A stretch of DNA of 64,000 nt from NCBI GenBank assembly GCA_017305925.1, contig JAFKJW010000184.1:1-64000 (forward strand), given 5' to 3'. The notes below the pieces were generated by a model. That model was given only the letters and a program-made list of their open reading frames with translations, was not told where the DNA came from and made no database searches. The DNA comes from Hyphomicrobiales bacterium (GTDB lineage Bacteria; Pseudomonadota; Alphaproteobacteria; Rhizobiales; Rhizobiaceae). The position numbers were made by a program, and so were the translations under genes. This document shows positions 16,650-26,076 of this stretch, piece by piece; position 1 is the stretch's first letter, and every line of letters starts with the position of its first letter.

Positions 16650-18248
16650 ATGTCTTCCATCGCAGTCAACAGACGACAGACCCTTGCCCTCCTGGGAGGC
16701 GTCGCGGGTGGGTTCATCGTGGCCTCCCGCCCCGGCGCGGCCAATGCGGCGAAGCAGGACACGCTCGTCGTCACCTCTTGCGCAGACGCGGTGACGCTCG
16801 ACCCGCAATCCTCTTTCGATGGTCAGTCTCCACTGATCTGGCGCGGGGTTTACGAAAACCTTCTCGCCTACAAGGGCAGCAGCCAGGAGATCGTTCCGCA
16901 TCTCGCGGACTATGAGATCTCGTCCGACGGGCTTCTCTACACCTTCACGGTGAAGGAAGGCATCAAGTTCACCGATGGCGAGCCGCTGGACGCGGCCGCG
17001 GTCAAGTTCAACATCGAACGGCAAAAGGCGATCAATCTCGGAATCGCCTTCGCGCTGACCCCGATCGCCTCGATGGAAACGCCGGACGAGAGAACCGTCG
17101 TCCTCAAGCTGAGCGCTCCGTCCGACGGGCTGCTGTCCGCGTTTGCCGGGATGTATTCGGTCTACATGATCTCGCCCAAGGCAATCCGCGACAACGAGAA
17201 GGACGGCGACTGGGCGCAAGCCTGGCTTCGCGAGAACATGGTCGGCACCGGGCCCTACAAGCTGCGCAAATACGTACAGTCGCAGCAGGCGGTCCTGGAG
17301 CGCAACGAGGCCTACTGGCGCGGCTGGGACGGCGAGCATATCGACAATGTCGTCATCCGCTACGTGAAGGATGCGAACTCCGCCCGCTTGCTGCTCGAGC
17401 GCGGCGATTCGGATATCGCGCTGTTCCTTCCGGACGACATGGTGGAGGCCATGAACGACGAGGGGGGAGTGCTGGTCACGGACATCCCCTCGCCGGTGCA
17501 ATACTGCGTCGTCCTGCCTGCGAATGTGGCGCCGATGAACGATGTGAGGGTCCGGCAGGCGATCGCCTATTCCTTCGACTATGAAGGCCTGATCAACAAC
17601 ATGCTGCGCGGGCACGCCAAGCAGGCGCGGGGTCCGGTGCCCAGCGGTTTCATCGGCTTCAATCCGCAGACCAAGCAATACAAGCGCGACATCCCCAAGG
17701 CGAAGGAGCTGCTTGCCGCGGCCGGATTTCCGGACGGCGGGTTCACGCTCAAATACACTTACGAGACCGGCTATTGGTGGAAGCGCCCGGTGGGAGAGCT
17801 TCTCCAGTCCAGCCTCAAGGAACTGGGCATCGGGCTCGAGATCATGGAGCTGTCGCCGGCCGCGTGGAGCGGCATGATGAGCAATCCGGAAACGGCCAAG
17901 CTCGCCTGCTTCGGCTTTCTCTGGAGCCCCACCCTGGCGACGCCCTATGACTATATGTGGTCCATGTTCGACACGGCGGCGCAGGGCGCCGCAGGATACA
18001 ACTGGGGCTACTACTCGAATCCGGAGGTCGACAAGCTGCTGGCGCAAGGCACCAGCGAGCCGGACGAGGCCAAGCGCATGGCCAGCTACGCCAAGGCGCA
18101 GGAACTGATCGCCGAAGAGGCCCCCGCGCTGTTCCTTTACGAGAAGAACTATCGCCTGCCGATGAACCGGAACGTCGAGGGTTTCGTGTTCAACGGCGTA
18201 TGGTTCGAGACGTTCGACTTCTACAGCCTGACCAAGAAGGGGGCATGA
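16650..18248 (+). CDS. Periplasmic oligopeptide/opine-type binding protein (SBP_bac_5), importer A
   Basis: 532 aa. The N-terminus NRRQTLALLGGVAGGF has a twin-arginine-like pair before a hydrophobic stretch, so Tat or Sec export is possible. The body shows family landmarks GVYENLLAYKG, KFTDGEPLDAAAVKFN, RQAIAYSFDYEGL and AWSGMM. Family members bind di/oligopeptides, opines, nickel or small amides. It heads an operon with two permeases, two ATPases, a carbamoylase and a dihydropyrimidinase, so a ureide or carbamoylated compound is the likely ligand. It is clearly paralogous to the protein at 27559-29235 (shared GVYENL, MVGTG-Y, YTYETGY-W blocks). Confidence 0.9.
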   Translation: MSSIAVNRRQTLALLGGVAGGFIVASRPGAANAAKQDTLVVTSCADAVTLDPQSSFDGQSPLIWRGVYENLLAYKGSSQEIVPHLADYEISSDGLLYTFTVKEGIKFTDGEPLDAAAVKFNIERQKAINLGIAFALTPIASMETPDERTVVLKLSAPSDGLLSAFAGMYSVYMISPKAIRDNEKDGDWAQAWLRENMVGTGPYKLRKYVQSQQAVLERNEAYWRGWDGEHIDNVVIRYVKDANSARLLLERGDSDIALFLPDDMVEAMNDEGGVLVTDIPSPVQYCVVLPANVAPMNDVRVRQAIAYSFDYEGLINNMLRGHAKQARGPVPSGFIGFNPQTKQYKRDIPKAKELLAAAGFPDGGFTLKYTYETGYWWKRPVGELLQSSLKELGIGLEIMELSPAAWSGMMSNPETAKLACFGFLWSPTLATPYDYMWSMFDTAAQGAAGYNWGYYSNPEVDKLLAQGTSEPDEAKRMASYAKAQELIAEEAPALFLYEKNYRLPMNRNVEGFVFNGVWFETFDFYSLTKKGA

Positions 18249-18275
18249 CGGGCCGCGACCGGCGAGATCCAGCCA

Positions 18276-19289
18276 ATGCTCCGCTATCTCCTCAAGAGGA
18301 TACTGTCGCTGATCGCCGTCCTCGTGGGGATGAGCGTCCTGACCTTCTGGCTCACGCATCTCATTCCCGCCAATCCGGCAAGGCTGATGGCGGGACAGCA
18401 GGCCAGCGCCGAGCAGGTGGCGGAGATTGCCCGCAAGTTCCACCTCGACCGGCCTCTGGTCGAGCAATATTTCTACTACTCGAAAGGCGTGCTGCAGGGT
18501 GATTTCGGGAACTCCATGACAACCCGCCGCCCGGTGCTGGCGGATCTGGAGGAGTTCTTTCCGGCGACCGCCGAACTCACCGTGGCCTCGCTGGTGATCA
18601 TCCTGCTGCTGGGCGTGCCGTCGGGGCTGCTGGCGGCCGCCAGGCGCAATGGCTGGTTCGACCGGCTGAACTTCGCGGGCTCGCTGGTGGCGGTTTCGAT
18701 GCCGGCCTTCTGGCTCGGCCTTTTGCTGCAGCTCTATTTCTACCGCTATCTGGACTGGCTGCCGGTCGGCGGGCGTCTGGCGATAGAGGACATCGAGCCC
18801 GACCGGGTCACCGGTTTCCTGACCGTCGATTCCCTGCTCGCGGGCGACCTGGAGACGTTCCGCTCGGCGCTCCTCCATCTGGTCCTGCCTTCCGTCACGC
18901 TGGCGGCGGGCAGCGTCGCGATCGTCTTCCGCATGACGCGGGCCTCTGCCGGAAGCGTCCTGCGTTCCACCTATGTGCGCGCCGCGCGCTCGCGCGGCAT
19001 CTCGGAACGGGCCGTCATGATCCGGCATGTCGCCCCCAACGCGGTCCTGCCGGCGATCACGGTGATCGGCCTCCAGATCGGCGTGATCATATCCGGCAGC
19101 GTCATCGTCGAGTCGATCTTCTCGTGGCCGGGAATCGGCCTCTACATGGTGAACGCGATCAAATATCTGGACTACCAGGCGATCGTCGGCGTCACCATCG
19201 TGGTGTCGGCGGTGTTCGTGCTGTGCAACCTTCTCGTGGACGTCCTCTACATCGCGGTCAATCCGCAGATGCGCGGAAGGATGATCTGA
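18276..19289 (+). CDS. DppB/OppB-type ABC permease, importer A
   Basis: 337 aa inner-membrane protein with the typical N-terminus LLKRILSLIAVLVGMSVLTF, then a periplasmic region and five further membrane segments. The ATPase-contact loop (EAA-type) includes ARSRGISERAVMIRH. It pairs with the next permease to form the translocation pore. The gene begins 27 bases after the binding-protein gene and ends one base before the next start. Confidence 0.92.
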   Translation: MLRYLLKRILSLIAVLVGMSVLTFWLTHLIPANPARLMAGQQASAEQVAEIARKFHLDRPLVEQYFYYSKGVLQGDFGNSMTTRRPVLADLEEFFPATAELTVASLVIILLLGVPSGLLAAARRNGWFDRLNFAGSLVAVSMPAFWLGLLLQLYFYRYLDWLPVGGRLAIEDIEPDRVTGFLTVDSLLAGDLETFRSALLHLVLPSVTLAAGSVAIVFRMTRASAGSVLRSTYVRAARSRGISERAVMIRHVAPNAVLPAITVIGLQIGVIISGSVIVESIFSWPGIGLYMVNAIKYLDYQAIVGVTIVVSAVFVLCNLLVDVLYIAVNPQMRGRMI

Positions 19290-19290
19290 C

Positions 19291-20178
19291 GTGGCCGCGA
19301 ACGTGAACGAGAGCGCCGGCCCCGGAGGCGCCAGGTCCGCCGGCCTCGCCCGCTCGTTGCTGACGTCGTTCAGGCGGAACCCTGTCGCCATGGCGGCCAT
19401 CGCGATGGTGGCCTGCATCCTGCTGCTTTCGGTGGCCGGCTCCCATCTCTCGTCCTGGGACCCCTATGCGACCGATCCGGCCTCGCGTCTGATGGCGCCG
19501 AGCTGGGAGCATCTTTTCGGCACCGACGATCTCGGGCGAGACGTCCTGGCGCGCATTCTGGCCGGCGGCGCGAATTCGACGCTGATGGCTTTCGGCATCC
19601 TCGCGATCGCCATCGTGGTCGGCACCTTCGTGGGCCTGATCTCGGGATATTGGGGCGGGGCCGTCGACGAGCTCCTGATGCGCGTCACCGACGTGTTCCT
19701 GGCGTTTCCGGCGATGATCCTGGCCATGTGCCTCGCCGCCGCGCTCGGCCCCAACCTGGTCAACGCCACGATCGCGACCGGCGTCGTGTGGTGGCCCTGG
19801 TATGCAAGGCTGGTGCGCGCCGAGACGATCCGCATCAAGAACGAGCTCTACGTGGAATCCGCCATCGCCATGGGGGCGCCGCTGCGGCGCATCCTCGTGG
19901 TCCACATCCTGCGCAACGGATATGTGCCCGTGGTGGTGCAGGCCAGCATGGACGTCGGCTACGCGGTGCTGACGCTGGCCGGCCTTTCCTTCATCGGCCT
20001 GGGCGCCCAGCCACCCCTCGCCGAATGGGGTGCGATGGTCTCGCTCGGCCGCGATTATCTGCTGAAGGAATGGTGGATGGTGGCGTTCCCCGGCGCGGCG
20101 ATCTTCCTGTTCGTCCTCTGCTTCAACGTCATAGGCGAGTATCTGCATGGCGTTCTCACCAGCGAAGGCGACGGCTGA
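19291..20178 (+). CDS. DppC/OppC-type ABC permease, importer A
   Basis: 295 aa membrane protein starting with GTG. It contains the DppC landmarks HLFGTDDLGRDVLARIL and SFIGLGAQPPLAEWGAM, with six hydrophobic segments. Second half of the pore with the preceding DppB-type protein. One base separates it from the previous gene and the next ATPase gene begins directly after its stop. Confidence 0.92.
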   Translation: MAANVNESAGPGGARSAGLARSLLTSFRRNPVAMAAIAMVACILLLSVAGSHLSSWDPYATDPASRLMAPSWEHLFGTDDLGRDVLARILAGGANSTLMAFGILAIAIVVGTFVGLISGYWGGAVDELLMRVTDVFLAFPAMILAMCLAAALGPNLVNATIATGVVWWPWYARLVRAETIRIKNELYVESAIAMGAPLRRILVVHILRNGYVPVVVQASMDVGYAVLTLAGLSFIGLGAQPPLAEWGAMVSLGRDYLLKEWWMVAFPGAAIFLFVLCFNVIGEYLHGVLTSEGDG

Positions 20179-20179
20179 G

Positions 20180-21199
20180 ATGGCGGGATGGGAACCATTG
20201 CTGTCGGTTCGCGACATGACCGTACGCTTCGGGACGACGGTCGTCGTGGAGGGGATCTCCTTCGACGTGTATCCCGAAGAGATCGTCGCGATCGTCGGGG
20301 AATCGGGTTCCGGCAAGTCGATGACCGTGTTCAGCGCCACCGGCCTGATGCAACCCGGCTCGACGGTCTCCGGCGAGAGCCGGTTCGGCGGAGAGGATCT
20401 GCTGGCGCTTTCGGGCAAGGCGCTGCGCTCGATCTACGGCTCCAGGATCGGATACATCTTCCAGGACGTTATGACGTCGCTCAATCCGGTCCGCAGGATT
20501 CGCTCGCAGATCAAGGAGACGTTCGCGCTGCATCTCAAGGCGAGCGATGCCGAGATCGAGGCGCGGGCGGTCTCGGTGCTGAAGGGCTGCGGCATCGTCG
20601 ATCCCGACCGCATCCTGGGCAGTTATCCGCACGAGCTGAGCGGAGGCTTGCGCCAGCGCGTGATGATCGGGCTCGCCACGGGATTGTCGCCGGCGCTGCT
20701 GATCGCCGACGAGCCCACCACCGCGCTCGACACGTCCACGCAGGCGCAGGTGCTCGATACGCTGGCGGAAATGTCGCGCCGCAGCCGCAGCTCGGTCGTG
20801 CTGGTGACCCACAATCTCGGCGTGGTGGCGGCGCTCGCGCACCGCGTCATCGTCATGTATTGCGGCCGCATCCTGGAAACGGCCTCCAGCCAGGAGCTGC
20901 TCGACAGCCCGGGGCATCCCTACACGGCGGCGCTGTTGGCCGCCGTGCCGCTGATCGACCATGACGACGGCGGGAGGCTGAAGGGCATTCCCGGCGAAAT
21001 GCCGTCGCCGCTCGACAGGCCTGCCGGCTGCATCTACGCCGCGCGCTGCCCGTACGCGCAGGAATTGTGCCTTCGGGAGCGGCCCGAATTGCGGCAGGCC
21101 GATCCCGCCGCGCAGACGGCAAGAGAGGTCGCCTGCCACTTTCCCCTTGTGCCGATATCCGCCGGCACGCAGCCGTCCGGGCAAAGGGTGCATTCATGA
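20180..21199 (+). CDS. DppD/OppD-type ABC ATPase, importer A
   Basis: 339 aa ATPase. Walker A is GESGSGKSM, signature LSGGLRQR, Walker B LLIADEPTTALD and switch VTHNLG. The C-terminal oligopeptide-ATPase extension has Cys residues in AGCIYAARCPYAQELC, which in this family can bind an iron-sulfur cluster. Start 20180 follows the DppC stop directly with a GAAGG upstream; an in-frame ATG at 20147 inside dppC is the alternative. The stop overlaps the next start (ATGA). Confidence 0.9.
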   Translation: MAGWEPLLSVRDMTVRFGTTVVVEGISFDVYPEEIVAIVGESGSGKSMTVFSATGLMQPGSTVSGESRFGGEDLLALSGKALRSIYGSRIGYIFQDVMTSLNPVRRIRSQIKETFALHLKASDAEIEARAVSVLKGCGIVDPDRILGSYPHELSGGLRQRVMIGLATGLSPALLIADEPTTALDTSTQAQVLDTLAEMSRRSRSSVVLVTHNLGVVAALAHRVIVMYCGRILETASSQELLDSPGHPYTAALLAAVPLIDHDDGGRLKGIPGEMPSPLDRPAGCIYAARCPYAQELCLRERPELRQADPAAQTAREVACHFPLVPISAGTQPSGQRVHS

Positions 21200-22194
21200 G
21201 CGATCCGTCGCCGTTGCTGGCGGTTGAAAACCTTTCGGTCCGCTTCGTCTCGAAGGGCATCCTGCCCTTCACCGCGAAGAAGAGCCATACCGCGGTGTCG
21301 GATGTGAGCTTCTCGGTGGGGCGGTCGGAGATCGTCGGCCTCGTCGGGGAATCCGGGTCGGGCAAGAGCACGCTCGGCCGCGCGCTCCTGCGCCTGATCA
21401 AACCGGCCGAGGGAACGATCCGGCTGGACGGCACGGATGTCTGGGCCAGGCACTCGCCTGCCGAGGAGCGCGGGCTGCGCGACCATCTGCAATTCGTCTT
21501 CCAGGACCCCTATTCGAGCCTCAATCCGCATCTGACGCTGGGGGCGAGCGTGGCCGAGCCGCTGGTGGTGAAAGGCGGGACGAGCCGCCGGGCGATCGAG
21601 GGCAGGGTGCGCGAGGTGTTCGAGATGGTGCGCCTGCCGCAAAGCTTCATCCATCGCCATCCCAGCCAGGTCAGCGGCGGCCAGAGGCAGCGCGCGGCCA
21701 TTGCGCGTGCCCTCACGACGAAGCCGAGCCTGATCGTGGCGGACGAACCGACGAGCGCGCTCGACGTGTCGATCCAGGCCGACATCGTCAACCTGTTCAT
21801 GGACATGCGGGACAATCTCGGGGTCTCCTTCCTCTTCATCACCCACGACCTTGCGGTGTCGAAGAAGGTCTGCGACCGCATACTCGTGCTGTTCCGCGGC
21901 AGGGTCGTCGAAAGCGGCAGGCCCGACGACCTGTTCCGGCGGCCGGCGCATCCCTATACGCGCACGATCATCGAATCCCTGCCTTCCGCGGATTTCCGGC
22001 ATCGCTCGCGCGTCGACGGCGCTGCGGCGGGGACGGAGTCGGAAGCCGGCGCCGAGGCATGTGTGTTCCACGCGCGCTGCAGGAAGCGCGTTGCGCTCGG
22101 CGATCCCAGCGACTGCGCCGCGCAGACCCCTGCCTTGCAGGCGATCGGGCCCCGGCATTTCGCGGCCTGCCACCATCCGGACCTAGAGGCATAG
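21196..22194 (+). CDS. DppF/OppF-type ABC ATPase, importer A
   Basis: 332 aa partner ATPase. Walker A is GESGSGKST, the DppF-typical FVFQDPYSSLNP, signature VSGGQRQR, Walker B LIVADEPTSALD and switch ITHDL. The C-terminal cysteines CVFHARCRKRVALGDPSDC form the usual OppF extension. It completes importer A as a heterodimeric ATPase. The following carbamoylase gene begins 26 bases downstream. Confidence 0.92.
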   Translation: MSDPSPLLAVENLSVRFVSKGILPFTAKKSHTAVSDVSFSVGRSEIVGLVGESGSGKSTLGRALLRLIKPAEGTIRLDGTDVWARHSPAEERGLRDHLQFVFQDPYSSLNPHLTLGASVAEPLVVKGGTSRRAIEGRVREVFEMVRLPQSFIHRHPSQVSGGQRQRAAIARALTTKPSLIVADEPTSALDVSIQADIVNLFMDMRDNLGVSFLFITHDLAVSKKVCDRILVLFRGRVVESGRPDDLFRRPAHPYTRTIIESLPSADFRHRSRVDGAAAGTESEAGAEACVFHARCRKRVALGDPSDCAAQTPALQAIGPRHFAACHHPDLEA

Positions 22195-22220
22195 GCCTCG
22201 CAAACCTTTCGGGGACGAAC

Positions 22221-23447
22221 ATGGCGTTGAAGATCAATGAGGAAAGGCTCCTGTCGCGGCTCGGCGCGGTGAGCCGGATCGGAAAATACAAGACCGGCAT
22301 CCACCGGCCGACCTACAGCCCCGCCGACATGGAAGCGCGCAGATGGCTGGTCGAGCAGCTCGGGTCGTTCGGACACGAGGCCTTCATCGACGGCATCGGC
22401 AACGTGGTGGGGCTCGGCCCGTCAGCGCCGCGCCGCCTGCTCGCCGGTTCCCACATCGAATCGCAGAACCATGCCGGGCGGCTCGACGGCGTTCTCGGTG
22501 TCCTCTACGGCCTCGAACTGGCCCAGACGCTTGCCGAGACCTACGGAGCGGGCGGCCCTGCCGTCGACGTCATGGCCTTCGCCGACGAGGAAGGCCACTT
22601 CCATGACTATCTCGGAGTGCGCTCGGCGCTCGACGACATGACGGACGCGGAGCGGGCGGCGGTCGTCAACATCGACACGGGCGAACCGCTGCAGGCCGCC
22701 CTGGAAAAGGCCGGACTTGCCGGCCTGCCGCGATACAGGATCGATCCGTCGCGCTATGCCGGCTATATCGAGGCGCATATCGAGCAGGGCGACTATCTCG
22801 ACTCCGGCGGCCTGCGCCTCGGCTACGTGCTCGGCATCGTCGGGGTCTGGCAGTACAACATCGTCTTTTCCGGGCAGCAGAACCACGCAGGCACCACGCG
22901 CATGGTCACCCGCAAGGATGCCGCCATGGCGCTGATGAAGTTCGGCGCGGAACTCGACCGCGTCATGGGCGAGGCGGCCGGGCCCCGTTCGGTCTGGACG
23001 CCGGGGCGCATCGTCACGATGCCGGGCGCGCCGAACGTGATCCCGGAGCGGGCCGAGATGCTGTTCCAGTTCCGCGACCTGGAAACGTCCAGGCTGGAAG
23101 CCATGGAGCGCGCGCTGCTGGAACTGGCCGGCCGGCACGATGCGCTCGGGCCGTGCTCGATCGTCGTGGAGAACATGTCCAAGGCGCCCCCGGTCCCCAT
23201 GGCGCCGGCCATCGTCGACAGCTTCGAGCGCGCCGGCGAAAGGCTGGCGCCGGGCGCCGGGATGCGCATGCCGAGCGCCGCCGGCCACGACGCCCAATAT
23301 GTCGCGCGGGTCATGCCCGCCGGCATGCTCTTCGTGCCCAGCATCGGCGGCATAAGCCATCATTGGTCCGAAGATACCCGCGACGAGGACATAGTGCTCG
23401 GCTTCAGGGTCTATGCCGAGGCCGCGGACGCTATCCTCGCAGGCTGA
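22221..23447 (+). CDS. Zn-dependent N-carbamoyl/ureido amidohydrolase (HyuC/AllC-like), copy A
   Basis: 408 aa M20/M28-fold amidohydrolase that releases ammonia and CO2 from N-carbamoyl or ureido groups. Likely metal ligands are His in GSHIESQNHAG, Asp in RLDGVLG, Glu in ADEEGHF, His in AHIEQGD and the last His in SAAGHDAQ. The motif GSHxES replaces the canonical GSHxDT of allantoate amidohydrolases and carbamoylases, and the N-terminal KTGIHRPTYSPADM block also differs. This points to a subfamily with its own substrate. It lies between the importer and dihydropyrimidinase genes; the product of the latter is its expected substrate. Paralogue at 39167. Confidence 0.85.
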   Translation: MALKINEERLLSRLGAVSRIGKYKTGIHRPTYSPADMEARRWLVEQLGSFGHEAFIDGIGNVVGLGPSAPRRLLAGSHIESQNHAGRLDGVLGVLYGLELAQTLAETYGAGGPAVDVMAFADEEGHFHDYLGVRSALDDMTDAERAAVVNIDTGEPLQAALEKAGLAGLPRYRIDPSRYAGYIEAHIEQGDYLDSGGLRLGYVLGIVGVWQYNIVFSGQQNHAGTTRMVTRKDAAMALMKFGAELDRVMGEAAGPRSVWTPGRIVTMPGAPNVIPERAEMLFQFRDLETSRLEAMERALLELAGRHDALGPCSIVVENMSKAPPVPMAPAIVDSFERAGERLAPGAGMRMPSAAGHDAQYVARVMPAGMLFVPSIGGISHHWSEDTRDEDIVLGFRVYAEAADAILAG

Positions 23448-23477
23448 TCGCCAACATCGACGACAGGACGACAAGAC

Positions 23478-24884
23478 ATGCAGAAAAGATTCGACCTCAT
23501 CATCCGTGGCGGAACCGTGGTGACGACGGCCGGCGTCGGGAAATACGACATCGGCGTCAGCGACGGCCGCATCGTCGCCCTGGCCGAGCATCTGGGGGAT
23601 GCCGAACGCGTGGTGGATGCGACCGGGCGGCTCGTGCTGCCGGGCGGCGTCGACACGCATTGCCACATAGAGGAGCCGCCGGAGGGCGGCTATACGATTT
23701 CCGGAACCTTCGAGACGGAAACGGCCTCCGCGCTCACCGGCGGCACGACCAGCATCGTGAGCTTCGCCGTCCAGGAGCCGGGGCGGTCGATGCGGTCGGT
23801 GGTCGAGGACTACCGGCGGCGGGCGAGCGCGTCGCGGATCGACTACGGTTTCCACATGATCGTGATGCGGGCCACGGACGAGCTTCTGGGCGAGCTGCCG
23901 TCGCTGATCGCCGAGGGCAACCGGTCCATCAAGGTCTTCACCACCTACGAGATGTTCCGGATCGGCGACGGCGACATCATCCGGCTGATGGAGGTGGCGC
24001 GGGACAACCGCGCGCTGATGTGCATCCATGCCGAGAACGACGAGGCCATCCGCTACGCGAGGGGGCTGCTGGAGCGCGACGGCAAGACGGCTGTGAAATA
24101 CCATCCCGCCTCCAAGCCGATAGAATTCGAGGCGGAGGCGATACGCAGGCTGTCGACCTATGCCGAGATGGTCGGCGCGCCGGCGCATTTCTTCCATCTG
24201 TCCGGAGGGGCCGCGGCCGACGAAGTGCGTCGCGCCAACCAAAGAAACCCGATGATCTTCGGCGAAACCTGCGCCCAGTACCTGGTGTTCACCGCCGCGG
24301 ATCTGGACCGGCCCGGCAGGGAGGGCGAGAAATTCGTCTTCAGCCCCGCGCCGCGCACGAAGCAGGACCAGGAGGAATTGTGGCGGCACATCCGCACCGG
24401 CACGATCAGCATCATTTCGTCCGATCATGCGCCGTTCCTTTCGGTCGGCGAGGACGGGAAGCCCATCCCGGGTCCCCGGCCGTTCACGGCGATGCCGAAC
24501 GGGATACCCGGCATCGGGGCCCGGCTGCCGCTGATATTCTCGGAAGGGGTCGCGAAGGGGCGGATCAGCCTGGAGAAATTCGTCGCCATCACGGCCAGCA
24601 ACCCCGCCCGCCTGTTCGGCCTGGCGCCCCGCAAGGGCAGCATAGCGATCGGCGCCGATGCGGACCTCGTCATATGGGATGCCGAAGAAGTGCGGGTCGT
24701 GCAAAATTCCGACTTCAATCATGCCAACGACTATAGCCCCTATGAAGGAATGACGGTTCAGGGCTGGCCGCAGATGACATTCGTGCGGGGCGAATTGGCG
24801 CTGCAGGACGGCAAGGTGCTCCTCCCGCGTGGCTCGGGTCGCCATATTCCCGCCGCGCCGTTCAGCATTCCCACGCTGTCTTAG
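23478..24884 (+). CDS. Dihydropyrimidinase/hydantoinase-family cyclic amidohydrolase, copy A
   Basis: 468 aa TIM-barrel metal hydrolase opening cyclic diamides such as dihydropyrimidines, hydantoins or allantoin. Metal ligands are THCHIE (HxH), the carboxylated Lys in SIKVFTTYE, His in CIHAEN, His in FFHLSG and Asp in SSDHAPF. The sequence between them departs from classic D-hydantoinases (HCH in place of HTH and GYTISGTFETET after it), so substrate specificity is open. Last gene of operon A; an inverted-repeat element follows. Paralogous to the gene at 40438. Confidence 0.88.
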   Translation: MQKRFDLIIRGGTVVTTAGVGKYDIGVSDGRIVALAEHLGDAERVVDATGRLVLPGGVDTHCHIEEPPEGGYTISGTFETETASALTGGTTSIVSFAVQEPGRSMRSVVEDYRRRASASRIDYGFHMIVMRATDELLGELPSLIAEGNRSIKVFTTYEMFRIGDGDIIRLMEVARDNRALMCIHAENDEAIRYARGLLERDGKTAVKYHPASKPIEFEAEAIRRLSTYAEMVGAPAHFFHLSGGAAADEVRRANQRNPMIFGETCAQYLVFTAADLDRPGREGEKFVFSPAPRTKQDQEELWRHIRTGTISIISSDHAPFLSVGEDGKPIPGPRPFTAMPNGIPGIGARLPLIFSEGVAKGRISLEKFVAITASNPARLFGLAPRKGSIAIGADADLVIWDAEEVRVVQNSDFNHANDYSPYEGMTVQGWPQMTFVRGELALQDGKVLLPRGSGRHIPAAPFSIPTLS

Positions 24885-24885
24885 G

Positions 24886-24966
24886 ACATGATGCCGGAAA
24901 GCTGCATTACCGAAAACAAGAAGCTGGAGCGAAATGTCCGGTTCGGGGAAACGGCGTTTCGCTCCC
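24886..24966. repeat. Rhizobial-type intergenic repeat with inverted arms, possible terminator
   Basis: The stretch starts with GACATGATGCCGGAAAGCTGC, the style of the common rhizobial intergenic mosaic repeat. It ends with perfect 9-base arms GGAGCGAAA (24926-24934) and TTTCGCTCC (24957-24965) around a 22-base loop. It lies between the convergent ends of the dihydropyrimidinase and LysR genes. It could stop transcription in either direction, though no U-run follows. Assignment to the repeat family is from memory of the motif. Confidence 0.5.
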
Positions 24967-25010
24967 GGTGACGGTGCCCGGATTGCCGGCTCGGGATGGT
25001 GCCGTCGAAA

Positions 25011-25997
25011 TCAGCGTGACGTGCGGCCATGCTGGCTGGGCAGCGGAATAAGCAGGCCTTTGCTGCCTTCCGATGTCGTCACCGCGAAGCTCTCCTGCCC
25101 CCAGTCGCTGAAGAAGTCATGGGCGACTTTTATGAACTTCCGGACGAATGCCGGCTTTATGTGCCCATAAACGTCGACCACGACCACCTGCGGCGCGGGT
25201 ATCTTCTCCAGCAGCGGGCGGCGGACGATTTCCGGAGGGTCGGCCGCGACCAGGGGCGAAGGCCGGAAGTTGAGAAGGGTGGGGCCGAATTTCAGAACGA
25301 CGGCGCTGCGGACCGCCTCATAGGATCTGGACCGGAAACAGACCTTCGGACGCTCGGCGAGGATGTCGAACGCGGCCATCAGAAATTCCTCGGTGTGCGG
25401 CAGATCCAGCAGAACGAGGTCGCGCTGCGCGATTTCCTTGAGGCTGATTTCCTTTTTTCCGGCGAGCGGGTCGTCCGCATGGATCGCGACATGCCGGGGC
25501 ACCTTGCAGAGGGGCGTCGCACTGCCAGGGTAATGAGGGCCGATGTCGTAGGCCATGACGACATCCACCGTGCCGTTGCTGAGCCAGTCGTAGAGTTCGG
25601 TGACGTCACCTTCCTTGAGCTCGATCTCGATCGGCCCGGTCGCGTCGACGAACTTTCGGACGAGCGCGCTCATGAAGAGCGAGCTGAACGGCCGGAAGCA
25701 GCCGATCCGGACACGCGCCGGCGTCGCGTAGGACAGCGGGCCGACACGCTGGACGAACTCGTCCTGGGCGTGCAGCAGGCTGCGCGCGGCGGTGATGAAC
25801 CGTTCTCCGTGAGGCGTCACCCGTGTGCCCTTGGACGCCATCCGGAAGAAGATCATCGCGCCGAACTCGCTCTCGGCATGCGCAATCGCCGCGAGGATCG
25901 AGGACGTCGAAATCCTGTGGTGCTTCGCGGCCGCCTGAACGCTTCCCAGTTCAGCGACGGCGCACAGATAGGACAGATGGCGAAGCGACACGTTCAT
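25011..25997 (-). CDS. LysR-family transcriptional regulator, divergent from amidase operon
   Basis: 328 aa. The N-terminal winged helix is LRHLSYLCAVAELGSVQAAAKHHRISTSSI in outline (about residues 5-35), followed by the co-inducer domain with ADDPLAGKKEI and a C-terminal tail. It is transcribed away from the amidase gene, sharing a short AT-rich region (25998-26076). LysR proteins usually control such divergent targets and themselves. The likely inducer is a substrate or intermediate of the long operon B. Confidence 0.9.
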   Translation of the reverse strand: MNVSLRHLSYLCAVAELGSVQAAAKHHRISTSSILAAIAHAESEFGAMIFFRMASKGTRVTPHGERFITAARSLLHAQDEFVQRVGPLSYATPARVRIGCFRPFSSLFMSALVRKFVDATGPIEIELKEGDVTELYDWLSNGTVDVVMAYDIGPHYPGSATPLCKVPRHVAIHADDPLAGKKEISLKEIAQRDLVLLDLPHTEEFLMAAFDILAERPKVCFRSRSYEAVRSAVVLKFGPTLLNFRPSPLVAADPPEIVRRPLLEKIPAPQVVVVDVYGHIKPAFVRKFIKVAHDFFSDWGQESFAVTTSEGSKGLLIPLPSQHGRTSR

Positions 25998-26028
25998 GTC
26001 GCCTGTTTTATTTTATGTAAGAAGGGTA

Positions 26029-26039
26029 GTAAATATTAC
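26029..26039. promoter_or_regulatory. Candidate LysR box between lysR and amidase genes
   Basis: GTAAATATTAC, arms GTAA and TTAC with a 3-base centre. It is in the AT-rich gap 32 bases from the lysR start and 38 from the amidase start. Short AT-rich dyads of this kind (T-N11-A type) are typical LysR sites. Confidence 0.45.
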
Positions 26040-26076
26040 ACTTTTTGGACCGCCCCATGCTTGTTATCCAGATGCC

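Noticed and set aside
23478..24884. Inactive dihydropyrimidinase because the usual HTH motif is HCH
   Set aside because: The two metal histidines are still present around the Cys, and Lys, two further His and Asp ligands are all visible, so the metal site is complete.
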